Shown: positions 41,211 through 51,214 of the stretch, in pieces
Layout of the letters: every line of letters begins with the position of its first letter
Position numbering within the stretch: position 1 is the stretch's first letter
Assembly: GCF_022568775.1 (NCBI RefSeq)
Contig: NZ_JAKZHW010000001.1
Span: 1,612,001 to 1,676,000 of the forward strand
Length of the DNA: 64,000 nucleotides
Direction of reading: 5' to 3'
From: Sphingomonas telluris
GTDB taxonomy: Bacteria; Pseudomonadota; Alphaproteobacteria; Sphingomonadales; Sphingomonadaceae
Position numbers and translations under genes: made by a program
Notes under the pieces: model-generated
Seen by the model: only the letters and a program-made list of their open reading frames with translations
What the model was told of the DNA's origin: nothing
Databases searched by the model: none

Positions 41211-42464
41211 ATGACTCGAAAAGACAATCAGGCGCGCAGCCGCGCACGCCAGGGGAATTCTTTCGTGCCGCCGAAGGCCGGAAGCATCGTCGCAATCGCC
41301 GCCGCACTCATGCTGGCGAGCTGCGGCAGCAGTGACGAAAAGGCAGGCGGCGCAGGGGGCCGGGGTCCCCAGGGACCGATCAAGGTCGGCTATGTCGTCA
41401 TTCAGCCGGGCAGCGCTCCGCTTCAGCAGACGCTCCCCGCGCGCGTATCCGCCTTCCAGGTCTCGGAAGTCCGCCCTCAGGTTTCCGGCGTCATCCTTCG
41501 CAGGCTGTTCCGCGAAGGTTCGGTCGTGAAGCAAGGGCAGACGCTCTATCAGATCGACCCGAGCCTCTATCAGGCTTCGGCGGCTCAGGCCGCTGCGAAC
41601 GTCCAGGCCGCGCGCGCTACCGCCGAAGCAGCCCGAACCCGCGCTTCCCGCTACAAGCCCCTCGCCGAGATGGAAGCGGTGTCGAAGCAGGATTACACCG
41701 ACGCGCTTGCGCAGGCGCGCCAGGCCGAGGCCACCGTCGCCCAGAATCGCGCGGCGCAGCGCACCGCTGAGATCAACCTCAAGTACACCCGGGTTCCGGC
41801 GCCGATCTCGGGCCGCATCGGCCTGTCGAACTTCACGGAAGGCGCGCTCGTCACCGCCAACCAGGCCGAGCCGCTGACGACCATTACCCGGCTCGATCCG
41901 GTCTTCGTCGACATCCAGGAGTCCGCCGCAGACCTCATCGCGCTACGCGAAGCGCTGGCTCGCGCCGGCGTCGAGCCGCGCACCGCACAGGTCCGTCTCA
42001 AGCTGCCCGGCGGATCCGATTACGGCTACACCGGATCAGTCGAATTCAGCCAGGTGATCGTCGACCAGGGCACCGGAAGCGTCACCATTCGCGCGCGCTT
42101 TCCCAACCCGCAGTCGATCCTTCTCCCCGGCATGTTCGTGACCGCCGAGTTCGCGCAGGCGGTGGACGTTTCGGCTTTCCTAGTACCGCAGTCCGCCGTG
42201 TCCCGCGATCCGAAGGGCAATGCCACGGTATGGGTCGTTGGTCCGGGCAATCGCGCCGTGCAGCGCACCGTGGTCGCCGAGCGCACGACCGGAGAATATT
42301 GGGTCGTCACCCAGGGGCTGGCGGCGGGCGAAAAGGTCATCACGCAGGGCATCGCGAACCTCAAGGACGGTGCGCCGATCAAGCCCGTGCCCGCCACCGC
42401 ACCACAGAAGCTGCAGGCTCCGCCGGCCGGCGCGAACAGCAATCCGGCAGCGCGGCGGCCGTAA
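41211..42464 (+). CDS. RND efflux periplasmic adaptor lipoprotein (417 aa)
   Basis: AcrA/MexA-family membrane-fusion protein linking the inner-membrane pump to the outer-membrane factor. It has a hydrophobic signal with lipobox LMLASC (Cys38), then a barrel-sandwich/lipoyl half (VRPQVSGVILRRLFREGSVVKQGQ), a long coiled coil (about residues 125-185, rich in QAAANVQAARA-like heptads), and YTRVPAPISGRIGLSN closing the lipoyl domain. The ATG at 41211 lacks a clear ribosome-binding site. GTG 41265, with AGGGG upstream, would give a cleaner 20-residue lipoprotein signal and may be the true start. Confidence 0.93.
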   Translation: MTRKDNQARSRARQGNSFVPPKAGSIVAIAAALMLASCGSSDEKAGGAGGRGPQGPIKVGYVVIQPGSAPLQQTLPARVSAFQVSEVRPQVSGVILRRLFREGSVVKQGQTLYQIDPSLYQASAAQAAANVQAARATAEAARTRASRYKPLAEMEAVSKQDYTDALAQARQAEATVAQNRAAQRTAEINLKYTRVPAPISGRIGLSNFTEGALVTANQAEPLTTITRLDPVFVDIQESAADLIALREALARAGVEPRTAQVRLKLPGGSDYGYTGSVEFSQVIVDQGTGSVTIRARFPNPQSILLPGMFVTAEFAQAVDVSAFLVPQSAVSRDPKGNATVWVVGPGNRAVQRTVVAERTTGEYWVVTQGLAAGEKVITQGIANLKDGAPIKPVPATAPQKLQAPPAGANSNPAARRP

Positions 42465-42470
42465 CCCTTT

Positions 42471-45400
42471 ATGTCGCGCATCTTCATCGAGCGCCCAATC
42501 TTCGCTTGGGTGATCGCGATCATCATCATGCTGATGGGGATTGGGGCGATCACGGCCCTGCCCGTCGCTCAATATCCGGATGTCGCACCGACCCAGATCA
42601 ACGTCCGAGCCACCTACCCCGGCGCATCGGCCGCGACCCTCGAATCCAGCGTCACGCAGGTGCTCGAGCGGCAGCTGACGGGCATCGACGGCCTGCTCTA
42701 CTTCCAGTCGTCATCGACCGCGCGCGGACAGGTGAACATCTCCGCGACGTTCCAGAAGGGCATCGACCCGGACATCGCGCAGGTTCAGGTCCAGAATAAG
42801 ATCCAGCAGGCTATCTCGCGGCTGCCGCAGCAGGTGCAGCAGCAGGGCGTCACGGTCACCAAGGGTGCGCCCGACCTGCTGCTGATCGTCGGCATCTATG
42901 ACGAGACCGACAAGAGCACGAACTTCGACGTTTCCGACTGGCTGACGACGAACATGCAGGACGAGCTGTCGCGCGTCCCCGGCGTCGGCGACGTCAACGT
43001 GTTCGGATCGTCCTACGCGATGCGCATCTGGCTCGACCCGCAGAAGCTGGCGAGTTTCCACTTGATGCCCGGCGACGTAATCACGGCCATTCAGAACCAG
43101 AACACGGAAGTCGCGGCGGGCGAGATCGGCGGATTGCCGCAGCCCGAGGGCCAGATGATCAATGCGACGGTGACGGCGCAGTCGCGCTTGCAGACGCCCG
43201 AGCAATTCCGCGAAATCATCGTGAAGTCGGACCCCTCCGGCGCGCGCGTTCGACTTGCCGATATCGGGCGGGTCGAGCTTGGCGCGGAGAACTATTCCGC
43301 GCTGATCCGCGCGAACGGCCACCCGGGCGCCGGTATCGGCATCAGCCTGGAGCCCGGAGCCAATGCGCTGCGCACCGCGGAGCTGGTGAAGGCCAAGGTC
43401 GAGCAGCTCGCGCCGCGCATGCCCGAAGGCTTCCACTACGCGTACGCGAACGACACGACCAACTTCATCAAGCTGTCGGTGAAGGAAGTGGTGAAGACCT
43501 TGTTCGAGGCGATCATCCTGGTGGTGATCGTGATGTTCGTCTTCCTGCAGAGCTGGCGGGCAACCCTGATCCCGTTCATCGCGGTGCCGGTGGTCCTGCT
43601 CGGCACGTTCGCGATCCTCTACGTGCTCGGATTCTCGATCAACACGATGACACTGTTCGGGCTGGTTCTGGCGACCGGCCTTCTCGTCGACGACGCCATC
43701 GTAGTCGTCGAGAATGTCGAGCGGCTCATGCACGAGAATCCGGACATGTCGCCGCGTGAAGCGACGATCGAGTCCATGAACCAGATTCAGATGGCGCTGG
43801 TCGCCATCGCGCTGGTGCTGTCCGCAGTGTTCCTGCCAATGGTCTTCTTCGGCGGATCAACGGGCGTCATCTACCGCCAGTTCTCGGCGACCATCGTGTC
43901 CGCGATGGCGCTGTCCGTCTTCATCGCGCTCACGCTTAGCCCGGCGATCGCGGCGAACCTTCTGAAGCGCAATCACGCCACGGTGGAAGAGACATGGCTT
44001 GGACGGTCCGCGCCGCGCGTAGCGCATACGGTCGAGCGCGGACGCGTGAAGTTCAACGAGGGGTTCGACCGACTAGTCCACTGGTACGTCGGGACCGTTC
44101 AACGGCTTGTCGACCGCAAGTGGATTGTCCTCGGCGTCTACGGCCTCGTCTGCATCATCCTCGCTTTGCTGTTCGTGAGGCTTCCGACGGGCTTCCTGCC
44201 GACAGAAGACCAAGGCGCGGCGCTCGTCCAGTTTCGTCTTCCGGCAGGCGCGACCATGACACGCACCCGCGAGGTGCAGCTGGCCGTCGAGGATTACTTT
44301 CTGCGCGGGCCCGAAAGGAAGAATGTGAAGACCTACTTCACTGTAGCCGGCGGCGGCCAGGGCGCGGCGGGGCAGAACAGCGGCCAAGCCTTCATCAATC
44401 TCGCCGATTGGGACGAGCGTTCGGGCAAGGAAAATTCGGCCGACGGCATCGTGCAGCGGGCGTCGGGAGCCTTCCGCAACCTCCGCGACGCGCAGGTCTT
44501 CGCGCTCGTGCCCGGCGCGATCCGCGGCCTCGGCCAGTCGACCGGCTTCACCATGGAGCTGCTGAACACCGGCGGCATGGGCGAGGAAGAGTTCCAGGCG
44601 GCACGAGACCAGCTTCTCGCGCAGGCCGCGACGGACAACACGCTGACCTCGGTTCGCCAGAGCGAATTGCCGGACGTCGCGAGCCTGAAGGTGGACTTCG
44701 ACCAGGAGAGGCTGTCCGCGCTCGGCCTCAATTCCGCGGACGTGAACAGCACGCTGTCGACGGCGTGGGGCGGTAGGTACGTCAACGACTTCATCGATCG
44801 CGGGCGCGTGAAGCGAGTCTATGTGCAGGGCGACGCGGCTTATCGCGCGGCTCCCGGCGACATCGACCAATGGTTCGTGCGGAACAACACGGGCGGAATG
44901 GTGCCGTTCTCGGCCTTCTCGCAGACCTCGTGGATGACGACACCCACCAGCGCGTCGCGCTTCCTTGGCTACCCGTCGTACGAGATCCAGGGCCAGGGCG
45001 CTCCGGGCGTGAGCTCGGGACAGGCGATGGAGCGGATCGAGGAAATCGCAGCGAAGATCCCCGGAATCGACGTCGCCTGGGCCGGCCAGTCGTACCAGGA
45101 GCGGCTCTCGTCGGGTCAGGCGCCGATCCTCTACGGCGTCGCGCTGCTCGTCGTCTTCCTCTGCCTCGCCGCTCTGTACGAGAGCTGGTCGATTCCGGTC
45201 GCCGTGCTGCTCGTCATTCCGCTCGGCCTCGTCGGGTCCATCTTCGCAGTCACGCTGCGGGGCATGGAGAATGACGTCTACCTGCAGGTGGGACTCATCA
45301 CGACCATGGGCCTGTCCGCGAAGAACGCCATCCTGATGGTCGAGTTCGCCGAGCGTGCCGAGCGCGAGGGCAAGCGCGTCATCGACGCGGCGATCGAAGC

Positions 45401-45659
45401 GGCGCGTATCCGGCTGCGGCCGATCCTGATGACCAGCTTCGCCTTCATCTTCGGCGTGCTTCCGCTGGCGCTGGCGACCGGCGCCGGCGCGAACAGCCGC
45501 GCAGCTATCGGCACCGCAGTTGTCGGCGGCATGCTGACCGCGACTATCCTCGCCGTCTTTTACATTCCCTTCTTCTTCGTACTGGTTCGCCGGAGCGTTC
45601 GAGACGGCCTGATCACCGTGCGCGAGCGGATGCGGAAGCGGCGGGGGGCCCAGGCATGA
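42471..45659 (+). CDS. RND multidrug efflux pump, HAE-1 type (1062 aa)
   Basis: AcrB/MexB-like proton-driven transporter of the inner membrane. N-terminus SRIFIERPIFAWVIAIIIML; twelve expected membrane spans; proton-relay Asp407 and Asp408 in GLLVDDAIVVVENVER, at the same numbers as AcrB, and the matching Lys in GLSAKNAILMVEFAERA. Two large periplasmic loops are present. Starts 6 nt after the adaptor and overlaps the outer-membrane factor (ATGA). Substrates cannot be predicted. Confidence 0.96.
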   Translation: MSRIFIERPIFAWVIAIIIMLMGIGAITALPVAQYPDVAPTQINVRATYPGASAATLESSVTQVLERQLTGIDGLLYFQSSSTARGQVNISATFQKGIDPDIAQVQVQNKIQQAISRLPQQVQQQGVTVTKGAPDLLLIVGIYDETDKSTNFDVSDWLTTNMQDELSRVPGVGDVNVFGSSYAMRIWLDPQKLASFHLMPGDVITAIQNQNTEVAAGEIGGLPQPEGQMINATVTAQSRLQTPEQFREIIVKSDPSGARVRLADIGRVELGAENYSALIRANGHPGAGIGISLEPGANALRTAELVKAKVEQLAPRMPEGFHYAYANDTTNFIKLSVKEVVKTLFEAIILVVIVMFVFLQSWRATLIPFIAVPVVLLGTFAILYVLGFSINTMTLFGLVLATGLLVDDAIVVVENVERLMHENPDMSPREATIESMNQIQMALVAIALVLSAVFLPMVFFGGSTGVIYRQFSATIVSAMALSVFIALTLSPAIAANLLKRNHATVEETWLGRSAPRVAHTVERGRVKFNEGFDRLVHWYVGTVQRLVDRKWIVLGVYGLVCIILALLFVRLPTGFLPTEDQGAALVQFRLPAGATMTRTREVQLAVEDYFLRGPERKNVKTYFTVAGGGQGAAGQNSGQAFINLADWDERSGKENSADGIVQRASGAFRNLRDAQVFALVPGAIRGLGQSTGFTMELLNTGGMGEEEFQAARDQLLAQAATDNTLTSVRQSELPDVASLKVDFDQERLSALGLNSADVNSTLSTAWGGRYVNDFIDRGRVKRVYVQGDAAYRAAPGDIDQWFVRNNTGGMVPFSAFSQTSWMTTPTSASRFLGYPSYEIQGQGAPGVSSGQAMERIEEIAAKIPGIDVAWAGQSYQERLSSGQAPILYGVALLVVFLCLAALYESWSIPVAVLLVIPLGLVGSIFAVTLRGMENDVYLQVGLITTMGLSAKNAILMVEFAERAEREGKRVIDAAIEAARIRLRPILMTSFAFIFGVLPLALATGAGANSRAAIGTAVVGGMLTATILAVFYIPFFFVLVRRSVRDGLITVRERMRKRRGAQA

Positions 45660-47086
45660 AGCACGTGACTGCTCTCGTCGCACTGCTCGCGACGTCCTGT
45701 GCGTCGATGGAGCCGGCATATGTTCGTCCGAATCCGTCGATCCCGGCAAGCTGGCCGGCGGGCGACCCGTATTTGCGGCAATCCGAAGCGACGCTCCCCG
45801 CCGTCACCTACCAGCAGATATTCCGCGACGCCCGGCTGCAATCGCTGATCGAGCAGGCTCTGGCGAACAATCGCGACCTGCGCATCGCCGCTGCGAACAT
45901 CGCCGCGGCGCAAGAGCAGGTCCGTATTCAGCGGGCGCAGCAATTCCCGCAGGTCGACGGCGGCGCGGGCGCGACCGTTACCGGATCGCGGTCGGAGGGC
46001 GGCGGCTCGAACATCAACGCCAACTATAATCTGGGCCTGTCAGTCCCGCGCTGGGAAGTCGACTTGTTCGGACGGCTCCGTTCGCTGACCAGCGTCGAGT
46101 TCAGCCGCTATCTCGCGACCGAAGCCGGTGCCCGCGCGACGCGCCTGACGCTCGTCGCGAACGTCGCGGATGCGTGGCTCAACTATGCTGCGGACGCCAG
46201 CCTGCTGCTTATCTCGCAGCAGACGGTCGCGAGCGCTCAGAAGAGCGTGCGGCTGACGCGTGCGCGGCTGGAAGGCGGCGTCGCGCCGCGGACCGACCTG
46301 CGCCAAGCCGAGCAGATTCTCAGCGCCGCCCAAGCCGACGTCGCACAACAGCGAACGGCGCTCGCGCAGGACGTGAACCTGCTGCAGCTGCTCGTCGGCG
46401 CGCCGTTCGATCCGAAGCTTCTACCGGCCTCGATCGACCAGGCCGCGCCGACCATTGCCGAGCTTCCGGCCGGCATCGATTCCTACGTACTGTTGCGGCG
46501 GCCCGACGTGGTCGAAGCGGAGTACCAGCTGCGCGCCGCCAATGCGCAGATCGGCGCCGCGCGTGCGGCGCTCTTCCCGCGCATCACGCTAACGGGATTG
46601 CTCGGCCTTGCGAGCACCGCGCTCGGCAGCCTGTTCAGCGGCGGAGCTTTCGGCTTCAGCGCAGGCGCCGACGCGACACAGACGATCTTTGATGCCGGCG
46701 CTCGCCGAGCGACGGTTCGCCAGACGGAGGCTCAGCGCGAGGCCGCGGTCGCCACTTATCAGCGCACGGTTCAAACGGCCTTTCGGGAAGTCGCCGACGC
46801 GCTCGCCCGCCGCGGCACCATGATGGACGAGATCGCCGCACGGCAGCGGCAGCAGGCGGCCTCAGGCGACAACTACATGCTGTCGGAAGCGCGCTATCGA
46901 AACGGCGTCGACACCTTCCTCAGCGTGCTCGATTCCCAGCGGTCCTACTACGCGGCGCAGCAGTTGCACGTACTCGCCCAGCGGACAGCCGCGTCGAACC
47001 TCGTAGATTTGTATCAAACGCTCGGCGGAGATTCACTTTACCCCGTGGAGACGCCGACGACCGGAGCGCCGACGCCTCAGCGCTAG
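45656..47086 (+). CDS. Outer-membrane efflux factor, NodT/OprM-type lipoprotein (476 aa)
   Basis: TolC-like channel completing the tripartite pump. Signal with lipobox LLATSC (Cys15). Two homologous helical-repeat halves are visible: LIEQALANNRDLRIAAANI with YNLGLSVPRWEVDLFG, and VEAEYQLRAANAQIGAARAA with QTIFDAGARRATV. The stop is 2 nt from the convergent cyoD stop, so no terminator fits between. Confidence 0.94.
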   Translation: MKHVTALVALLATSCASMEPAYVRPNPSIPASWPAGDPYLRQSEATLPAVTYQQIFRDARLQSLIEQALANNRDLRIAAANIAAAQEQVRIQRAQQFPQVDGGAGATVTGSRSEGGGSNINANYNLGLSVPRWEVDLFGRLRSLTSVEFSRYLATEAGARATRLTLVANVADAWLNYAADASLLLISQQTVASAQKSVRLTRARLEGGVAPRTDLRQAEQILSAAQADVAQQRTALAQDVNLLQLLVGAPFDPKLLPASIDQAAPTIAELPAGIDSYVLLRRPDVVEAEYQLRAANAQIGAARAALFPRITLTGLLGLASTALGSLFSGGAFGFSAGADATQTIFDAGARRATVRQTEAQREAAVATYQRTVQTAFREVADALARRGTMMDEIAARQRQQAASGDNYMLSEARYRNGVDTFLSVLDSQRSYYAAQQLHVLAQRTAASNLVDLYQTLGGDSLYPVETPTTGAPTPQR

Positions 47087-47088
47087 GA

Positions 47089-47478
47089 TCAGTGCTGCAT
47101 CTGCAGGTTCGTCATCTCCGGACCCGGCATCATGTTCGCGTTCATATGCGACATGATCCAGATGGTCCCGACCATCACCAGGAAGACGATGAGCACGCCG
47201 AAGGCGAGCGCCAGCACGTTGTTCGTGTTGTCCGGGCCGCTGGTGATGTGAAGGAAGAAGACGAGGTGCACGCCCATCTGCGCGATGGCCAGCACGACGA
47301 GCCCGACCGCGACGCCCGGACCCCACAACACGCCCGTCGAAGCGACCCAAAAGGACACGCCGGTCAGGATCAGCGCCAGCGCAAGGCCGATGACGTAGGC
47401 GAGCGTCTCGCTGAGAATGTTGCTGTGCGGCTGCCCCGGGGCGACGTCGAGCAGATGGTCTTCTTGCGGTTCGGTCAT
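47089..47478 (-). CDS. cyoD: Cytochrome o ubiquinol oxidase subunit IV (129 aa)
   Basis: A small subunit with three predicted membrane helices (ETLAYVIGLALALILTGVSF, GPGVAVGLVVLAIAQMGVHL, NNVLALAFGVLIVFLVMVGT). It helps assemble the CuB centre in subunit I of the bo3 oxidase. ATG 47478 overlaps the cyoC stop (ATGA); the longer open frame upstream is a cyoC shadow. Last gene of cyoABCD; no heme O synthase gene (cyoE) follows. Confidence 0.95.
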   Translation of the reverse strand: MTEPQEDHLLDVAPGQPHSNILSETLAYVIGLALALILTGVSFWVASTGVLWGPGVAVGLVVLAIAQMGVHLVFFLHITSGPDNTNNVLALAFGVLIVFLVMVGTIWIMSHMNANMMPGPEMTNLQMQH

Positions 47479-48113
47479 GGAAGCGTCCCGATCAGGTAGA
47501 CGATCGTGAAAATGGCGACCCAGATGATGTCGAGCGCGTGCCAGAAGATGCTGAGGCAGAGCAGCCGGCGGACGATGTGCTCCTTGAAGCCCTTGGCCCA
47601 GATCTGAGCCATCATCGTGCCGATCCACAGCAGGCCGGCCGTGACGTGCGCGCCGTGGCATCCGACGAGGGTGAAGAAGGACGACAGGAACGCGCTGCGC
47701 TGCGGCGGCGCCCCTTCGCCAATCATGTGAGCGAACTCGTAGAACTCGATGAACAGGAAGACGGCGCCGAGCAGGCCGGTCACGAGCAGCCAGATCTGCG
47801 TCAAGTTCATGTTCTTGCGCTTCGCCGCGATCATCGCGAGACCACAGGTGAAGCTCGACAGGAGCAGCGCCAGGGTCTCGATGGCAACCAGAGTGCGGTC
47901 GAACAGCTGGTTGGTCGTCGGTCCGCCGTCGGTCGCATTCACCAGCGAAGCGTAGGTGGCGAACAGGGCCGAGAAGAGGACCATGTCCGAAAGGACGAAA
48001 AGCCAGAAGCCGTACGGGACGACGATGCTCTTCGATTCCGGACCACGATGGCCGAGACCCGTGTCTTCCGATCCGCTGTGCGTCAGTCCGATTGTTGCTG
48101 CTTCGGTTGTCAT
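47475..48113 (-). CDS. cyoC: Cytochrome o ubiquinol oxidase subunit III (212 aa)
   Basis: Heme-copper oxidase subunit III with five hydrophobic helices. Visible features include [20 protein letters not shown] near residue 31, [11 protein letters not shown] with the conserved Glu, and [13 protein letters not shown]. Length matches the cyo type (about 204) rather than the longer aa3 type. It overlaps cyoB and cyoD by ATGA. Confidence 0.95.
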   Translation of the reverse strand: MTTEAATIGLTHSGSEDTGLGHRGPESKSIVVPYGFWLFVLSDMVLFSALFATYASLVNATDGGPTTNQLFDRTLVAIETLALLLSSFTCGLAMIAAKRKNMNLTQIWLLVTGLLGAVFLFIEFYEFAHMIGEGAPPQRSAFLSSFFTLVGCHGAHVTAGLLWIGTMMAQIWAKGFKEHIVRRLLCLSIFWHALDIIWVAIFTIVYLIGTLP

Positions 48114-50125
48114 GTGGACTGGCTCAGACTGTGAAGATGTTCCATGCGGATGCGGCGGCGCTCGCGAGCGTTCGTCCGGACTTCGTCGACCGGGACGATA
48201 TGCTCATGCTCGTCCTGCCAGGCGTACCAGACGAAGACCGCGAAGGCCCCAATGAGTCCGAGGATGGCCAGCCACCAGATGTGCCAGATGACCGCGAACC
48301 CGCAGACGGACGCGAAGAAGGCGCAGATCACTCCGACGGGCGTGCTCACGGGCATTTCGATCGGCTGATAGTCCGGCTCCTTAATGAGCTGGTCCATCTT
48401 GATGGCCGTCTGCTTGCGCGTCCAATAGGCCTCCTCGCCATGGACGTCGGGCAGCACCGCAAAATTGTAGTGCGGCGGCGGCGATAGGGTCAGCCACTCG
48501 AGCGTGCGTCCGTCCCACGGATCGCCGGTGACATCCAAGCGCTGCTCGCGCGTCTTGATCGAATAGAGCAGCTGCACGACGGTCAGGACGATGCCCGCGC
48601 CGATGATCACCGCTCCGAAGAGCTCGAGGTGGAGCCAGGGCGCCCAGCTGGGGTCCGGGATGTGCTGCATGCGCCGCGTTGCGCCGTAGAAGCCGAGCAG
48701 GTAGCTGGGCATGAAAGCCAGGTGGAAGCCGATGAACCAGCACCAGAAGACGGCCTTCCCGAGCCGCTCGTCGAGCGTGAAACCAAAGGCCTTCGGGAAC
48801 CAGTATGTGTAGCCCGCCATCAACGCGAAAACGACGCCGCCAATGATGACCTGATGGAAGTGGGCAACCAGGAACAGGCTGTTGTGCACGACGAAATCGA
48901 CGGGCGGGATCGCCAGCAGGACGCCCGTCAATCCGCCGACGACAAAGGTCAGCATGAAGCCGATCAGGTAATGCATCGGCACGGTGAAACGCACGCGGCC
49001 GCCGTACATCGTGAACAGCCAGTTATAGATCTTCACGCCGGTCGGAATGCCGATGACCATGCTGGCGATGCCGAAGATCGCGTTGATGTTCGCGCCCGCC
49101 CCCATCGTGAAGAAGTGGTGCAGCCAGACCATGAACGAGATGATGCAGATCGCGAGCGTAGCGAAGACCATCGACCGATAGCCGAAGAGCGGCTTGCCCG
49201 AGAAGGTCGCTGCGACTTCCGAGTAAATCCCGAATGCCGGCAGGGCAAGGATGTAGACCTCCGGATGCCCCCAGACCCAGATCAGGTTCATGTAGAGCAT
49301 CGAGTTGCCGCCGCCGTCGTTCGTGAAGAAGTGGAAGTCGAGGTAGCGGTCGAGCATCAGCAGGCCGAGGGTGACGGTCAGCACCGGGAAGGCAGCGAGG
49401 ATCAGCAGATTGGACGCAAGCGACGTCCAGCAGAATACGGGCATCCGGAAATAGCTCATTCCGGGTGCACGGATCTTGAGGATCGTGGTGACGAAATTCA
49501 CGGATGTTAAGACCGTCCCGACGCCGGATATCTGAAGCGCCACAAGATAGTAGTCGACCCCGACACCAGGAGAGAATTCCTTCTCGCTGAGGGGTGGGAA
49601 CGCCAGCCAGCCCGTCCGGGCGAACTCGCCGATGAAAAGGCTGAGATTGATGAGCAGCGCGCCCGAGGCGGTCAGCCAAAAACTGACGTTGTTCATCGTC
49701 GGAAACGCGACGTCACGGACGCCGAGCTGAAGCGGGACGACGAAGTTCATGAATCCGATCACGAACGGCATCGCCACGAAGAAGATCATGATCGTGCCGT
49801 GGGCGGAGAAGATCTGGTTGTAGTGCTCCGGCGTCAGATAGCCCTGCGACGCTCCGATCGCCATCGACTGCTGGAGGCGCATCATGATGGCGTCGGCGAA
49901 ACCGCGAACCAGCATCAGAAGCGCGAGCACGATGTACATGATGCCGATGCGCTTGTGGTCGGTGGAGGTGATGTATTCGTCGCGCAGGTACGGCCACCAG
50001 CCGTTGCGCCATACCCAGACGGCAATTGCCGCAACCGCTGCGAGTACCACCGCCGACGTAATGAGCGGAATCGGCTCGTGGAACGGGATCGCGTCCCAGG
50101 TCAGCTTGCCGAAAATGACACTCAT
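48110..50125 (-). CDS. cyoB: Cytochrome o ubiquinol oxidase subunit I (671 aa)
   Basis: Catalytic subunit reducing oxygen with a heme b/heme o-CuB centre and pumping protons. Heme and copper ligands are visible: the first low-spin heme His in [11 protein letters not shown], CuB His and cross-linked Tyr in [12 protein letters not shown], the two adjacent CuB histidines in WLHHFFTMG, and the heme ligands in [13 protein letters not shown]. Fifteen helices are expected at this length. It overlaps cyoA and cyoC by ATGA. Confidence 0.97.
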   Translation of the reverse strand: MSVIFGKLTWDAIPFHEPIPLITSAVVLAAVAAIAVWVWRNGWWPYLRDEYITSTDHKRIGIMYIVLALLMLVRGFADAIMMRLQQSMAIGASQGYLTPEHYNQIFSAHGTIMIFFVAMPFVIGFMNFVVPLQLGVRDVAFPTMNNVSFWLTASGALLINLSLFIGEFARTGWLAFPPLSEKEFSPGVGVDYYLVALQISGVGTVLTSVNFVTTILKIRAPGMSYFRMPVFCWTSLASNLLILAAFPVLTVTLGLLMLDRYLDFHFFTNDGGGNSMLYMNLIWVWGHPEVYILALPAFGIYSEVAATFSGKPLFGYRSMVFATLAICIISFMVWLHHFFTMGAGANINAIFGIASMVIGIPTGVKIYNWLFTMYGGRVRFTVPMHYLIGFMLTFVVGGLTGVLLAIPPVDFVVHNSLFLVAHFHQVIIGGVVFALMAGYTYWFPKAFGFTLDERLGKAVFWCWFIGFHLAFMPSYLLGFYGATRRMQHIPDPSWAPWLHLELFGAVIIGAGIVLTVVQLLYSIKTREQRLDVTGDPWDGRTLEWLTLSPPPHYNFAVLPDVHGEEAYWTRKQTAIKMDQLIKEPDYQPIEMPVSTPVGVICAFFASVCGFAVIWHIWWLAILGLIGAFAVFVWYAWQDEHEHIVPVDEVRTNARERRRIRMEHLHSLSQST

Positions 50126-51015
50126 CCCGCGGGACTTTCAGCTTGTGGGTTGTGCGGCAGCTGCTGGGTCGGCGCCTTCCCGGCCACGATCGCGTCGAAC
50201 AGGCCCGGCGCGACGGCGCCGTAGGTTGTCGGCTTTACGTAGCTGCTTGGCTTTGAGAGTTCGGCATAGGTCTTGCCGTCGAGGGCGGCACCCTGGCCGC
50301 GAGCGCCTTGGGCCCACATTGCGAACTGGTCAGGCGGCAGCACCTCCGCCTTGAACCGCATCCCGGGGAAGCCGTCGCCGCTGAAATGCGCGGACTGGCC
50401 AACATAAGCGCCGGGCCGATCCGCCTGCAGGTTCAGGCGGGTCGTCATCCGCGGCATGGTGTAGATCATCGTTCCGAATTGCGGGACGAAGAAGACGTTC
50501 CACACCGTCGCGGACGTCAGCCGGTAATTGACCGGCGTACCCTGCGGAACGACGAGCTGGTTGACGGTCGCAATGCCCTGGTCGGGGTAAATGAACAGCC
50601 ATTTCCAGTCGAGCGAGACCACCTCGACGTTGACCGGCGGCTTCTGCGATACGAGCGGCTTGCTGGGCTCGAGGTCGTGACTCCCGATCCAGGTGATGCC
50701 GCCGAGCAGCATGATCGTCAGCGCGGGGATCGACCAGACGACAAGCTCCACCGCACCCGAATATTCCCAGTCCGGGCGATATTCGGCCTTGGGGTTGCCG
50801 CGCCGGAACCACCAGGCGAAGGCGACGGTCGCGATCATCGTGGGGATGATGATCGCCAACATAATCGCAGTGGAATTGATGAGGATGGTCTTCTCGGCGG
50901 CGCCGACCGGACCGACGGGGTCGAGGATGCCGCGATCGCACCCGGCGAGGAGCGGAAGCAGTCCGACAAGAAGCGTCGCACGAACCGGATTCACCGGCCG
51001 CAACCGGCTGCGCAT
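50122..51015 (-). CDS. cyoA: Cytochrome o ubiquinol oxidase subunit II (297 aa)
   Basis: Lipoprotein with lipobox LLAGC, two membrane helices and a periplasmic cupredoxin domain ([21 protein letters not shown]). The CuA ligands of cytochrome c oxidases are missing, as expected for a quinol oxidase. I chose ATG 51015, which gives a compact 22-residue signal; GTG 51045 is in frame with a G-rich ribosome-binding site and cannot be excluded. First gene of cyoABCD, divergent from the GH31 gene. Confidence 0.94.
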   Translation of the reverse strand: MRSRLRPVNPVRATLLVGLLPLLAGCDRGILDPVGPVGAAEKTILINSTAIMLAIIIPTMIATVAFAWWFRRGNPKAEYRPDWEYSGAVELVVWSIPALTIMLLGGITWIGSHDLEPSKPLVSQKPPVNVEVVSLDWKWLFIYPDQGIATVNQLVVPQGTPVNYRLTSATVWNVFFVPQFGTMIYTMPRMTTRLNLQADRPGAYVGQSAHFSGDGFPGMRFKAEVLPPDQFAMWAQGARGQGAALDGKTYAELSKPSSYVKPTTYGAVAPGLFDAIVAGKAPTQQLPHNPQAESPAG

Positions 51016-51165
51016 ACCTTCGTCATGACACTCGGGTGAGTTCACGAGCCCCCGCCGACATGATTGGGTCAAAGCCCAGACGAACGCACAAAGGACGAGT
51101 TCCCATAGGACTCGGCATTCCTGCGGGCAATAAGGCAAAGCTGTCCCGGGTGTATCGTGATTTCC

Positions 51166-51201
51166 CCCTAGCCATTGCAGCCGCGCGGAGGTCGGCTAGG
51201 G
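51166..51201. promoter_or_regulatory. Inverted repeat in the cyoA-GH31 divergent region
   Basis: CCCTAGCC (51166-51173) and GGCTAGGG (51194-51201), 8-bp arms with a 20-nt spacer, end 13 bp before the GH31 start codon. It could be an operator or a leader hairpin. The remainder of 51016-51214 shows no gene and no confident promoter. Confidence 0.35.
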
Positions 51202-51214
51202 TCGAAATCGCCCT

